Source: Setomelanomma holmii (Eukaryota > Ascomycota > Dothideomycetes > Pleosporales > Phaeosphaeriaceae). From it: DNA of 64,000 nt. Shown here piece by piece: positions 1 through 11,597 of this stretch. The notes under the pieces were generated by a model. That model saw only the letters and a list, made by a program, of their open reading frames with translations, did not search any database and was not told the DNA's origin. The translations under genes were made by a program, and so were the position numbers. Every line of letters begins with the position of its first letter. Within the stretch, counting starts at the first letter, position 1. The stretch is taken from the NCBI GenBank assembly GCA_010015745.1, contig ML978220.1:4969-68968 (forward strand), given 5' to 3'.

Positions 1-1564
1 CCTCATCGCGTATTCGTCGTATATGGTGACTGGCGTAGGCGTTAATAGCTGGCTGCAATTGTACAGCGCGCTCAAAGCACGAGTAGTACGAGTTCTATCG
101 GGTAACGACAGGCTTGACGGGCTTGAGGATCTTGCGATCTTTAGTAGGTGCATTAGCAGGTAGCTCACGGTGAGAGAGGCGCTGAAAGTCCTCAAATAGC
201 GCGTATTGTTGTGGTTTTTTTATACAGCTGAGGACGCTTAGAAGGACTCTAAGAGGACCGTCGTGTCTCCATTTGTGCATAAACGCGTCCTTGTCAGCAA
301 GCTGGCTCAAATCGTTATCATAGGCGTCCTTCTTGTTGCCCCAGAGGAGCGCTGTACCGATGAGGTTGAGCGTATGCGGACCGCAACGGAGGCGACAATA
401 GACGGCGTCAAAGCCCATCTTCAACGCGAGCGCAGCGACGGCAGAGTCGTTGTTGCTGGCGTTGTCGAGTACAAAGTAACCGACTGTACTTGGGTTGACG
501 CCAAAGTCCTGCAGCGTCTTGTATACAACTTCTGCTATCCTCTCGCCGCTGTGGCAGCCAGTAAGCTGAGGTAGCGCAATAGGCAAGTCTTGTAAGTTGC
601 TACTGCTGTCAACGTAGTGCGCGACGACGCCTAACAAGCCATGCTCGCCACCCTTTGTCGTCCAGCCGTCAAAGCTAATATGGATTTTGCTCAGCACCTG
701 CGACAGGTCGCGGACAACGCGCGGTTTAACGTGATCGAATAGACGCAATACGTAGCGTGACACGCTCATAGGTGACGACCACAGAGCTCTCTCAGCCTCT
801 GGATTTGCCATGGCAATAAGCTGTCGAAAAGTGCTCGACTTGAACTCAGACAGTGGGTGATTGTTCTCGACAAGCCAGCTAACAGCTGCTAGCCTGAAAG
901 CCTGAGTATTGAAGCCTGAGAGCGCGTTGGCGATACCTTGAGAGACCTCAGTATTACCGTCTTTGATCGACCTCCAGAGAGCGCTTTTCACTGCTACAAC
1001 AGTAGCTTTTTTGGGCGCTTGGTAACCATGGCCGCGCGTGTTCTCCTCTAGGTGGCGAGCAGCTGCTGACGGCGCTCGCGTCGTCTCGTATATGCCACTG
1101 AGGCACTTGTGCTTGTGGCAATAAGAGCACACGAAAAAAATGCGATCTGGGTCTTTGAGTAACGCTACACACCAGCTGTAGTTAAAGACCTAGCTCTTCT
1201 TAGATCTCTGGGATGCCAGTGGCTTCATATATTGCGGCAGACGCGTCCAATCAATACCAGTGAAGTCATTCTCAAGAGCTGCGTCTATAGCTGTATCTAC
1301 GGTACCGTCGTCAACGGTAGCTGACGGTGCGATTGTTGCAATCTCGCTGCCCTCAGTAGGCGCAATAAGCGCGTCTTTGGCCTGGGAGTCGCGCAATCGC
1401 GACTCAAAAGTGAAGATCTGGGAAGCCTTAAGTAGAGCTTTGCGGGGCGAGGGCCGTGGCGACGTAGGCTGGGTACCAACTGGTATAGGCTGGCTCTTGG
1501 TGCCTTTCACGCGCTTGTTTGAGGATGCAGTTGCACTGCTGGAGACGCGTTTTTTTGGTGGCAT
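1..1564 (-). pseudogene. hAT transposase, 5' portion, two in-frame TAG codons
   Basis: Reading leftward from the ATG at 1562-1564 (MPPKKR), one frame stays open to the window edge except for TAG at 1190-1192 and TAG at 95-97. The product has a basic, Ser/Pro-rich N-terminus, a BED-like zinc finger (VCSYCHKHKC followed by a His-containing stretch), the fungal hAT segment NNHPLSEF...FRQLI, a catalytic-core region with FDGWTTK and FVLDNASNND, and the CRLRCGPHTLNL motif. The catalytic C-terminal half with the hAT dimerisation domain is off the window. Both stops sit where hAT proteins commonly have Trp (RSKKS-stop-VF; VVTR-stop-NSYY), so each looks like TGG changed to TAG. Coding resumes in the same frame after each. 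I infer a dead copy. Confidence 0.85.
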
Positions 1565-2015
1565 AATAGCGTCAGACGCGGCGACGATACAGCAATAGAA
1601 GCAGCTGCAGCAACACCAAATAGAAGGCGTGATGGAGTAAAGAATAGATAGATTAGAGCGTAGAGCGTATAGAGCGCGCAGGTGGTAGTTAGACGTGGAT
1701 GTGGGTGGGCAAATGAGCCAATGATAAGATAGGACTAATACCAAAAATAGCAAAAAGAAAGCAACTTAGCCAATCCGAGCAGAGGCTCAAACCCTGCACC
1801 TTCGTGTGCCAATAACCGACCAGAGCAAATCTGCAGGTTAGCTCGCCCCTCACAACAAGGGCTTAAACGTCAAGACTTACACTATAGCAGCTCCTAAAGC
1901 TGGTTTGCAGGTCAATAATTGTACAGCCAAAACAGTAAGTATATATATTGATAACACAACACCAGAAAACTATCGTAAGATCGCTCTCACTGCCACCCCA
2001 ACAGCCTCATCGCTT

Positions 2016-2150
2016 GCCTCAATCAAGCTTTTCAAGCTAATCAAGCCAGCTTCCATCATCAGCTTGGCTTGATAACAAATTACTATGAGCCAGCTTGACT
2101 TGATAGACCTATCAAGCCTCAAGCCAGCCAAGCCAGCTCGTCAAGCCGGC
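2016..2150. repeat. Subterminal TCAAGC/GCTTGA hexamer cluster of the hAT element
   Basis: Eight copies of TCAAGC or its complement GCTTGA lie between 2023 and 2146, in both orientations and irregularly spaced, several extended to TCAAGCC. No coding frame uses them. Their place next to the element end fits transposase-binding subterminal repeats; that role is inferred. Confidence 0.7.
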
Positions 2151-2164
2151 TGGATTGTTGGTAG

Positions 2165-3487
2165 GTATGGTATTCTGATATCAAGGATGGAAATGTGTTT
2201 TTACGCGGTCGTGACAGCACATTTCCGTCATATCCCAAAGTGCTATTAGCTGATTTCGAATTCGCAGTGCTTGGCAAACGCGGCGAAGAAGAAGCACAGA
2301 ACATCGGATATACACGATTTGTTGGCACATCATTTTGGACACCACTGGTATGAACCCAGATAGTAGTCATATGAGCTGAAGCTGACCATCAGTAGGAACG
2401 CTTTTGTCCCGGAGGCGAGGATGGACCGCTGCTCAAGGCCTACGCCCCGCGAAACTGGCGCGTCTCCATCAAGTCTGACATATATGCAGTTGGCCTGATC
2501 GGCTACTTCCTGATGGCGCCGCACGTGTACAGCATTCTTGAGCTACAACAGCACATGTCTTGGGAAGGCGGATGGCATCAACGTTTGACTGACGAGGTTG
2601 TCAATACTTTTAACGAGGAATAACGTGCAGACGACGGCCCTGTTAACTTTGTCACGCGCGACTTTCCGTCGGGGTATAGTATCGACCTGCCGAACACAAT
2701 CCTCGAATGCATGCGCTATCATCCTGACAGCCGCCCAAATCTGGACAGCCTGCAAACCAGGATACAAGAGGATCTCGATAGATTGGATAAGTTGTACGGC
2801 GACAGGATCAGACAAAATGAGGACCACATGCCGCAGAAGTTACGGCCTCGCTTGAAGCGAGAAAGCGACGACGCATTCGCTCTTCGAAAAGCATACAGTT
2901 CAGCGAAGAAGCGTCGCGCAGTGTCTGAAGAACATTTTCGAGAGTCGGAAGACGCTGACAAGTACCGAAAGCACGTTGAGAAGTGGAATGATTTGTCTGA
3001 ATTCCCGAGGCCGACTAAAGAGGAGCAAGTTGAATTTCTGCAAACTCTCGACTCATTCGTCATGGGTACCGAGGACGAGCCATCGCCATATACCGAAGAG
3101 CTTCACGACCGGTACACATGGCAGCATCTCATCTCAACCCTCAAAAAGCGTGTAGATCCCAATCTTCCCGTCTACCAGATTACCAATATCGAAAGCGACT
3201 TTGTTGCAACAGCTTTCCGACAAGCCGCGAAAGAGAACGTCCTCGGACTACTCCTCGATATGATAAATGGGCTTCCTGCACCTACAACTGCGGTCATAGC
3301 TTTTGCTCATGCGGCTAAGTGGGCTCTACATCTTCTGGCGTGGGAAGGCATACCGGAGAAGCCAAAACTCCAGGACAAGACGGACATGTATCGTGGTCTG
3401 AGGGACTATGTCTTCCATGTGCCGACCGGGGCGTTCTATCATCCCCCACCCCCTACAGGAGAAAAGCACGACGGAGGACACGATTAA
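2165..3487 (+). pseudogene. Protein-kinase-like reading frame lacking its N-lobe
   Basis: Starting right beside the hAT end, the frame reads YSDIKDGNVFL (catalytic-loop equivalent of HRDxKxxN), LLADFEFA (DFG region changed to DFE), GTSFWTPL, KSDIYAVG (subdomain IX) and YHPDSRPNLDSL (subdomain XI). A charged helical tail of about 220 residues with no motif I know follows. Two 48-nt introns fit: 2348-2395 (GTATGA...TAG, phase 0) and 2574-2621 (GTTTGA...GTGCAG, phase 1). The second removes the only in-frame stop, TAA at about 2612. Without that intron the stop would be a nonsense codon. The glycine loop and the VAIK lysine are absent and no start codon fits, so the gene was probably split by the transposon, with its 5' half beyond the window. 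The HRD and DFG changes suggest weak or no catalysis even before the break. Confidence 0.6.
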
Positions 3488-6400
3488 AGAGAAGGATGAT
3501 AGTTGCAGCGATTTGGGAGAAGGAGAACGACGATAATGTGAGGGAGTGATGTTGCAGTGAATGCAGAGAATCAAAAGGTAACCGCGTGAAGCAGTAAGTC
3601 AAGTGTGGAACCGCGCAGGGCAGTAAATCTGAGTATCATCTGCTGTATTGTTGTGTGCTCTGTTCGTGATGAGCTTTTACCAGGCCATCAGCAGCGTCTG
3701 TTTACATGCCGTATTTATGATCCAGTTCAGGTAAGAGGTGCTTGATAAGATGAGGAAGCAGCATCAGACCACCAGCACGTGGCACACGTGATGCGCTCCT
3801 CTCATAAACCGTCACAAGTGAACACAGGAGCACAAAGACGTACATGAATGGAACGAAAGCTGAGAGCAATTATGATTGATTCATTGCTGATGGACGCTAA
3901 TTGCTTGGAGCAAACCCAAACCTAGTGGAGTTTCTTGACACACGCTTTGGCGTTCCATGCTGAGATTGACGAGTGTCCAGTTCGCTGTTGTTTTGTGTCG
4001 AGTTTCGAGAACTTTGCAGCGTGGTTCACTAGATTGGCGACCCCGGCGACTGCCATTGAAGTCATGCACTGCTGCGTTAATATATTGAACGCCATGACCC
4101 TTTTGTTTTAGAGCACTGTTCTCTCCAGGGTCCACGCTGTGTCGAATCTATATGGTGCTGTTGTCCCGCGCATCAACGCGATCGGTGAGTGTACTAGTCT
4201 TGATTCCTCCTTGGGCCATCCCCCAATAGTAGTGTCATCATCACTGTTTGTTGTTATTATCATCCAACATCATACAGTCGTTCCTGGCTTACAAGTTTTC
4301 CGCTTCTGTTGCCTCTCTGAACCTGATGCCGCAGGAGCTCTTCAGATCCGCTGTAGCATCGAGGGCATCATAGCAGCCGATGCCGAGACCGATGTCGTCC
4401 TCGCCGCCAAGGTCTAGAACCTCCACAATTTTGACGAACTTCTCTCCTTTCGTGGCACCAATAAGTTCAGATCTTGTGGGGCGATATAGATGGTCTTGCG
4501 CTTCGGCAGCATTCCGCGAGATTAGTGAATTTGTGCTAACTAAAAGACCTCTGGAAAGCCGGTGAAGACAAGTTGTTGGGTTTGCGTGGTGAAAGTCGCC
4601 GCAGAAGCGCGTCGAGCGTTGCTTCGTCGGTCGTGGTCGCCATTACTGGTAGGCAGTGGCGACAACTTTTGCTGGACTCAATCCGACCTTCGTCGCTGAG
4701 GCATAGGACTACATGTCGCTAGCTTCTTTGTTAGATCTGAAGACGGTATTCTGTTGACGTTGGACAAGAGCTCAAGGTGCTAGCTTGTTTGTGTGACGAG
4801 CGCTCCTTCCAAGTCGTGTCGCAACCTCACTGATCACACGCATCGGCACCAGACCTCGTGATGTACATGGCTGCGGCACTACTTCAGCACGAGCTACGCT
4901 GAACAATCAGTACACGAAGTACCGCACTTGTGCAGGAAGCATGCACAACTCGTATGGTAGCGCACCGTTGTTCAGCGACGTGAGGATAGTCAGAACAATT
5001 CGAATCGATTTTAGACGTCAACAGAACCTTCAAGCTCGCTGAAGACACCCACGGGTAGGTCGAAACAGCTGTTGCGAACACCCACCGGTCGAAGATGGGC
5101 TTGGTGCCTCTGGGCGTGGCGATCGAAATCGAAATGTGGCGGCAGCGGCCAAGCTGCTGTCCAACCCAAGCACCGCGCACAGGGGTGGGTCAAGAAGTAG
5201 CATTTGGAACCTCGTATCAGCGATGGCAAGCTGTCATGCGAGCCTTTGCACCTATTTCAGCTAGTGAGCACGAGACGACATGGCGGGCTAGCGGGCAAAG
5301 CTGAAAGTCAAGAGTGACCCACTCCGAGGTGTTGGTGCCATGGCACATGCTCACAGTCAACTAATATGTCACGACCTCTGCTGGATCCCAGGTCCGTGTA
5401 GGAGGATCTTGGAGAGCGGTAAAATTGCTGAGCCGCACAGCAGTAGAGGATACGATTCCCCACTGCCGCTTGCACCAAAGGGGCTGAGATCTCGCTGAGC
5501 AGGACTGCATTCGCCACTTTCACGCACGGCTTGCGATAGTCCTGCTCCGGGGCCGCCTCATGCAAATCCTCTTGTGTTCATCATCATTGATTCCCATAAT
5601 CTTACGATGTCCCTCATATACTTCGAAGATTCATGAAATCAATCGCAGTCGGCACTGCTAAGATATATCTGCCAATAATCTCCAGGGCGCGTGGATTCGG
5701 TGGCGACCGCTCGTATGTTGAAGCCAACAGACAACAAAGTGCAGTATTGGTCGAAGCTGTGGGGGGACTCTAAGGTCGGTTGTTGGCAAGATGACTGAGC
5801 TGCCCGATGTAGGCGCCTCTCAGTAACGTCCAAAGTTGGTACATCTACAGTACGGAAGCGAATACATCAACGCAGTGCCCATATCGATCGAAATCAGCCT
5901 TCAAGACAGCCTTTCAGCGCCGTGATGTGGAGAAGCGGGATTTGGCTGATGTCCTGGTACTGTTTACGCAAGGTTGCGTGCAAGTTCGATTGCTTTCAAC
6001 GAGGCTGGCGTTTTTGTTCGAGATAAGATCCTCGCTTTCACGACGCTCGAGAAGAATGTGAACAGCAAAATGACATGAAAAAAGAATTGGTTTGAAGTGA
6101 TTTGAGATGGACTGAAATCAGCATCTCAGCTTCGAAGAGAAATGCAAAGACGACCTTGAACCGGCCGTACGGGGAAGCCTTGGTCTTGGGAACCGCAGAA
6201 CCGACATCGAAAGCTGCAATGGAATATTGGCAATCCTTCCAGATGCCAGGACGCCGGACTCCTTCACCTCATTCGAGCTTCTATCGACGAAGAAAACGCT
6301 GGCATCACGAGATCTTTCAGCCCCCGATCGTGACTGTATACCGGCTAAAGTGTTTTTAGCGCAAACAGGTCTTACTTGCAAGGTTCACAGGCGCTCGCTC

Positions 6401-8253
6401 ACCCCGCTCATGCATGAAACTCTCTCCAGACTCGGCCACACTTCACAAAAGCGCCCGTGTCAATCGCTACCAGCCCGCTCGAAGATCCGGGCGCTTGTGA
6501 GTTGGAAAGATGAGCCTATATTGCGGACACTTTCTTGCAATCTATGGCAATATGTGCGGGGTCATGCAGGCACGTGGCGTGTCGCGACAATAGCGTGCAT
6601 CGCAATGATCCTAAGGTACCAGCGGCCGCACCAATTCCCCTGCTCTCGTTTGCGCCTGTACAGCAATTAATTCACTCCCGACAGTGCGGCGCATGGTATG
6701 TGTACTGGTTTCATCTACATAGAGTCGAAATAACGCCGGTCCTATGCTTCATCGTCTACAGCAAAGCTCGACGTGTCTTGTTGTATTGGAGATGTGTCTT
6801 TGCAAGTGCCAAGACACCGTTGCCAGCGGAGATGCACGCTAACCGAGGTAGGATTGGAGGCGTTCCTCAAGCTTCTCAGCCATGCAGCGTCCTCTGAGCA
6901 TATCTCGACCTCTGAGTGCCTGCTGGACGTTGTAGAAGTTGAGGCATATTCCTCTAATGTTCTGGAAAAGACGATCATCCCAATGCATAAAGTGCATCAG
7001 TCACAGGGAGATGAGCGTGGAACAGGCACACGGAAGCACAATAACCAAAGTGGTCTCACAGATCTCGCTAAGGGTTCACGAAACAAGGACAAAGGTTGTT
7101 GCTAGCCGCCGCGCGGGTCCTTCAGCGGTAGCAAATCGAGTCAAAGACCATGAGTACAGTCGGAATTGGCGTCTTGAAGAGCCGCTGACTCTTGCAAACG
7201 ATGCAGAGAACCTAGAGATCGGTTCGAGACGATGTGCGCTATCGCTGACGGTTGTACAAGAAAGCCACATCCCGGCATGGAGGGCCATTTATCCATCTTG
7301 GCACAGGCAGCCTCGTGTTTTCGTCTCACCCCGCACCAATCGTGCGCTCTCATGTCCTTAGAGGTGGCCTAAGGAAGGAAAATGGAAGCTTTTCTTCGGA
7401 TGCAATCGACATTCAACCGCGGGACGAGTCCGAACTCGCCACAAAATCGAGAATCTACGGCGCTTCGTGATCACCTGGGGTGGAATGCAAGCCTCGACCA
7501 AGCAACCACACGTGTCGGAGAAGCCAGCACTGTAGTGTTGGCCCGTCTCTGCAGAACACTATACCTCAATAAATTTCTATTCTGCACCCATATCCGGGGT
7601 TGTGTATGGAGGATCCCATGCACGCCAATCAGCAACGCTCAGCAATACTGGCAAAGCAGAGATAACTCCGAACACCTTCACATTGGCACCTAATGTGATC
7701 CACAACACCAGGACCGGCATATGTCAAATTCTCCAGTGTTGTGAACAATGTTGCTACATTGGGCTGGAGTATCTCGTGGTCTCTGCATGCAACAACGCCG
7801 CAACGCCTCCAAGAGACTCCCGTACTCCCCACGGGGCATCACAATTTACAACCAACGTCGAACCACCAAACGGTCAGCATCAGCACCCAATGGTGAACGT
7901 TTAGAGAATATAGCGGATGGACTTTACTAGTCTCGCCCCGGCGTCATCGGCCCTCGTCCCAGCGGGTGGCTCAGAGGACGGCGGGTCATGTGCGCTCATT
8001 GGTGTCAGCCGCTTTTGTCTGACAGCGTGCATCGCACCCCGGCATCCACGCCCGCTGAGCCGTCAGGGACAGGGCCGCACTTCCAATCAGTCCAGAAGCC
8101 GGGGTTAGTCTTAGGATGTTCTTGTCCATTATAAGTATCTAGCCATGGCCGAGCTAAGTATCCACTGCAAGTCGACCGAACCCTTGTGGTGCAGACCCTC
8201 ACTCTTCTTCTAACCTCAGTCTTCCGTTGAGAAAAACGTCACGTTCTTTCACG
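3488..8253. other. Gene-free tract, no recognisable gene
   Basis: This 4.8-kb stretch has many short overlapping frames on both strands, none longer than about 147 codons, none with a domain I recognise and none joined by convincing splice sites. I saw no RNA gene and no clear transposon. It may be decayed mobile or genic DNA next to the hAT element, or the long upstream region of the transporter at 8254. Confidence 0.5.
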
Positions 8254-9941
8254 ATGCCGGCTATCGCACATGCTGGCGCCGATGCGCGCCTCGATGCGCC
8301 TGAGTTCGAGAAGGTCGTTTGGCACAAGTTGCCAAATATGCGTAAGCTGTACTGGCATGCCTGTGTCCTCTGCATTGCTTCCGCTACCACTGGTTACGAC
8401 GGGTAATCTATTCACTGGATTGAGAAAGAGCCTCACTGATCAAAGACCAGTATGATGATGAACTCCTCCCAGCAGATGTCCCGCTGGGAAGTCTACTTCG
8501 ACCACCCTGATGACAATCGCCTGGGTCTCATGAATAACGCCTACAACATCGGTTCCATCGCCAGCTTCTTCCTCGTGCCCTTCTTCACCCAGGCTGTTGG
8601 CCGTAAGATTCCCATCGCTACTGGCTGTTTTATCATGATTGCTGGTGCTCTTATCTCTTGCTTATCGACCAACTGGCAAATCTACTTCGCTGGCCGCTTC
8701 GTTCTCGGCTTCGGCAACTCTTTCGCTCAGATGTGCTCGCCCATTCTCCTCACCGAGATCTGCCATCCTCAGCATCGTGGTACCTTCACCGCCGTCTACA
8801 ATTGTCTCTGGAACTTGGGCGCTCTCTTCGTCGCTTTCATCGGCTGGGGAACGTCCAACGTCAACAACGAATGGTCATGGAGGTCGATCACCTTGCTCCA
8901 GGGTTTGCCATCCTTCCTCCAGCTCTGCTTCATCTGGTGGGTGCCAGAATCTCCACGTTGGCTCATCTCTAAGGAGCGCTACGAGGAGGCCGAGTCCATG
9001 CTTGCCTACTACCACGCTGAAGGTGACCGCACCAACCCCACTGTTCAGTTCTCTTACCAGGAAATGCGCGAGACTATTCGCATGGAGCAGGACGCAAAGA
9101 CCAACTCCAGCTACCTTGACTTCCTCAGGACCAAGGGCAACCGATGGAGGCTCGTCATTCTCATCTCCCTCGGTATCATCTCGCAATACTCCGGTAACGC
9201 TCTGTTCTCCAACTACATCAACCTTGTCTACACTGGTGCCGGTATCAGGGATCAAAACCAGAAGCTTGCTCTCTCCGCCGGTGAACGTGTTCTGTACCTC
9301 GCAGTCTCCCTCTACGCCGCTACTTTCATCGACAAGGTCGGTCGTCGTCCTCTCTTCTTGACTGCCACCTGCGGTATGGTCGTGTCCTTCCTCTGCTGGA
9401 CCATCACCTCAGCTATCTACGAGAACTCGAACGAGACCAACAAGGCTGCTGGCTACGTCCAAATTCCTTGCGTCTGGATCTTCGGTGTCTTCTACGCTTT
9501 CGCCTGGTCTGGTCTTCTTGTCGCTTACGCACTTGAGATTCTTCCTTATGCGCTCCGTGCCAAGGGTCTCATGATCATGAACATCACCGTCCAGGCTATC
9601 CTCGCCGTCGGTGGTCAGACCAACCCCGTTGCCTGGAAGCGTCTTCCCAAGCACTGGAACTTGGCTCTCTTCTACACTGTAAGTTTCCCGGGATCAATTC
9701 TTGAGCGTGTAACACACTAACATTTCCATAGTGTTGGATCACTGTCGAGCTTATCTGGGTCTACTTCGTCTATCCTGAGACCAAGGGCCCCACTCTCGAG
9801 GAGATCTCCCGTATCTTCGACGGTGAGGACGCTGTTGCGCACGTCGACCTCCACCAGATCGAGAAGGAGACTCATGCCGAGCGCCTCGACAACGTCCATG
9901 ATGAGAAGAACCTCTCGCGCTTTGAGCAGACTCGCGTCTAA
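8254..9941 (+). CDS. MFS sugar transporter (lactose permease-like)
   Basis: Three exons (8254-8402, 8451-9678, 9732-9941) give 528 residues. The introns are 48 and 53 nt with GTAATC/CAG and GTAAGT/TAG borders. The cytosolic N-terminus leads to the first helix and GYDG motif of fungal sugar porters, which the first intron splits. Further along come QAVGRK, the AGRFVLGFGNSF helix, WWVPESPRWL (the PESPRWL signature), DKVGRRP and the late-helix segment before YPETKGPTLEEI. Twelve membrane segments are expected. The C-terminal tail is charged and ends in SRFEQTRV. The family imports hexoses or disaccharides by proton symport at the plasma membrane. The closest fit by eye is the Lac12/cellodextrin-permease-like group; the substrate cannot be read from sequence. 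Nothing nearby suggests a sugar-utilisation cluster. Confidence 0.93.
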
Positions 9942-10377
9942 GCGAGCTATCTTCGTTGAGCAGTAATCTCATTGTGATGTTGGTAGGAGATGAGACATAG
10001 TACCTTGTAATGGTGTGCAGCTTTCGGTGGAGGATTGGTGTCGAATGTTCGTGCCATAGCAGTTACAGCTTGAATTCACTCGCTTTGGCCAGAACTTAGT
10101 CGTGCCCGCTCTTGATGAATGCGTGTGATGACTTCATTATCGACTTCCGTTCTTGGTGTTGCAAATTTCCAGACACGAGTGGCTTGACTCAGCCTTCCAC
10201 CAATTCTTGACTCAGCCTCGTCGCGCAGCCCTGCAGCCTCTCAAGCGGGAAGCCACATCTGCACCGCCACATCTCATAGTCGACACACGCTCTCACCGGT
10301 CTGACCGTATATAAAGCTGCCCGGGACAGTAGCAGAGGAGTCGTACCTGTTTGTGAGTACATCTGGCCATTGCAACC
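9942..10377. other. Intergenic: transporter 3' region and F-box-like gene promoter
   Basis: This 436-nt gap between two genes on the same strand has no coding frame. Its right end carries a TATA box (10308-10316) for the gene at 10378. Confidence 0.6.
10308..10316 (+). promoter_or_regulatory. TATA box of the gene at 10378
   Basis: TATATAAAG lies 62 nt before the ATG at 10378, a usual distance for a short fungal 5' leader. The strong match suggests a regulated promoter. Confidence 0.6.
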
Positions 10378-11289
10378 ATGGCGGTTCCTACATCGACACG
10401 TACCTCCTCATCCCGACATACCTTCTTCTCTTTCCCACGCGAGATCCGTGACGATATATACGCCATGTTGCTCGAATATCATACCAAAATATTCATCCGT
10501 GCCTCAGACACCAACACAGTCGCCTTCAGATTCCTAAAACGCCACCTTCCCTACAACCTCTTACTAAATCGCCAATTCATGCAAGAAGTCGGCGAAATGT
10601 ACTTCGAGCGTGCAGCTGTCTCATACGACGGTACGAGCATATTTCAGCTGAAGAAGTTTTTGGACCAATTCCCAGATGACATGGCGTGGAAGAACATCAG
10701 GGAGCTGGAACTCGTTGGCCACGCAGGTGAACGTTGCGCGAAGCTGGTTGATGGGACGAATGTCGTACCGCAGACCTGCGCACATGATGTTGCGATGCGT
10801 TGTCCACAACTCAGAAGGCTCACCACGAACTTTTCGCCTGACATCCTCGCTAAGCCGTTGCCGCGGAATCCCTTGACAGGTCCGTACCAGGCTTCGCTTC
10901 GCGAGTTTGGACGTCCGGGACTTCGACCTTTCAGCATATACTCCAAGTCAACCGACCGACTTGATAAAAGTCCCTGTCAGTTTCCCTTCGACTATGCATC
11001 GCCGATGGATATCGAACAAAAAGGCAATCTTCTTCGCGTTCTGGAGAATAAGAAACTGGTACAGCTTACGTTGCGCTTTGATACTACAAAGCAGGATGTT
11101 GGGCGTGTGGATGAGAGTTGGGATTGGGAAGGGCTGTTTGCGGAGTATACAGCGGTGCTGGAGGAAGAAGCTGAGAAGCAGGAAAGGAAGTTGCATGTGG
11201 TGAGGGAAGTTATCTTGCCGAAGAAGTATAGCTGGAGCGGGTGGGGAGGTAGTTGTCCTCCTGGAGTGCATCCGCTGGACTGGCATTGA
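10378..11289 (+). CDS. F-box-like / 2EXR-type protein of unknown function
   Basis: A single exon of 303 residues. After a short Ser/Thr-rich leader comes FFSFPREIRDDIYAMLL, the N-terminal helix typical of a large fungal family related to F-box and 2EXR proteins. Next come LLNRQFMQEVGEMYFE and a middle part with RELELVGHAG and CPQLRRLTTNF, which reads like the single degenerate leucine-rich unit seen in that family. The C-terminus is acidic and then aromatic and glycine-rich (SWSGWGGSCPPGVHP). These proteins are numerous and variable in Pezizomycotina and few have a known role; a Skp1-linked adaptor role is possible but unproven. The start is supported by the TATA box 62 nt upstream. Confidence 0.85.
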   Translation: MAVPTSTRTSSSRHTFFSFPREIRDDIYAMLLEYHTKIFIRASDTNTVAFRFLKRHLPYNLLLNRQFMQEVGEMYFERAAVSYDGTSIFQLKKFLDQFPDDMAWKNIRELELVGHAGERCAKLVDGTNVVPQTCAHDVAMRCPQLRRLTTNFSPDILAKPLPRNPLTGPYQASLREFGRPGLRPFSIYSKSTDRLDKSPCQFPFDYASPMDIEQKGNLLRVLENKKLVQLTLRFDTTKQDVGRVDESWDWEGLFAEYTAVLEEEAEKQERKLHVVREVILPKKYSWSGWGGSCPPGVHPLDWH

Positions 11290-11597
11290 GTTGAGTTTCT
11301 GAGGAATTCACCAACCCATGTTTGGATTACGTTCACGTCTCTGCGCAGTACTAGATTTTGAAGTCCGAATTCATTCTTGCTACATGCCGATAGAGATCAT
11401 CTTCGCAAACCCTTGCCTCTGACGATGTGCGTATACATTCGCCACTTCACGCAGCCCCACCTTTTCGAGTCGTGGGTTCAACACAGCTAGAAACTATTCC
11501 CTTTCCACTTTGTCAAGGGTAGACATCCTTCCCGCGGAGCCATGGTCTTAATGTCGCGCGTCTTACTTCCCCCGACACCACCCTTCATATTGCAGCT

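Larger units (their letters stand above)
1..2160 (-). mobile_element. hAT-family DNA transposon, 5' part, cut by window edge
   Basis: The element runs right to left. Its transposase reading frame starts at 1564 and leaves the window at base 1. Upstream of the start, about 1565-2160 is non-coding and ends in a cluster of TCAAGC/GCTTGA hexamers, the kind of subterminal repeat hAT transposases often bind. At about 2165 the sequence becomes protein-kinase coding, so the element end lies near 2150-2165. I could not define the terminal inverted repeat or the 8-bp target duplication because the other end is outside the window. Family assignment rests on the transposase. Confidence 0.75.
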
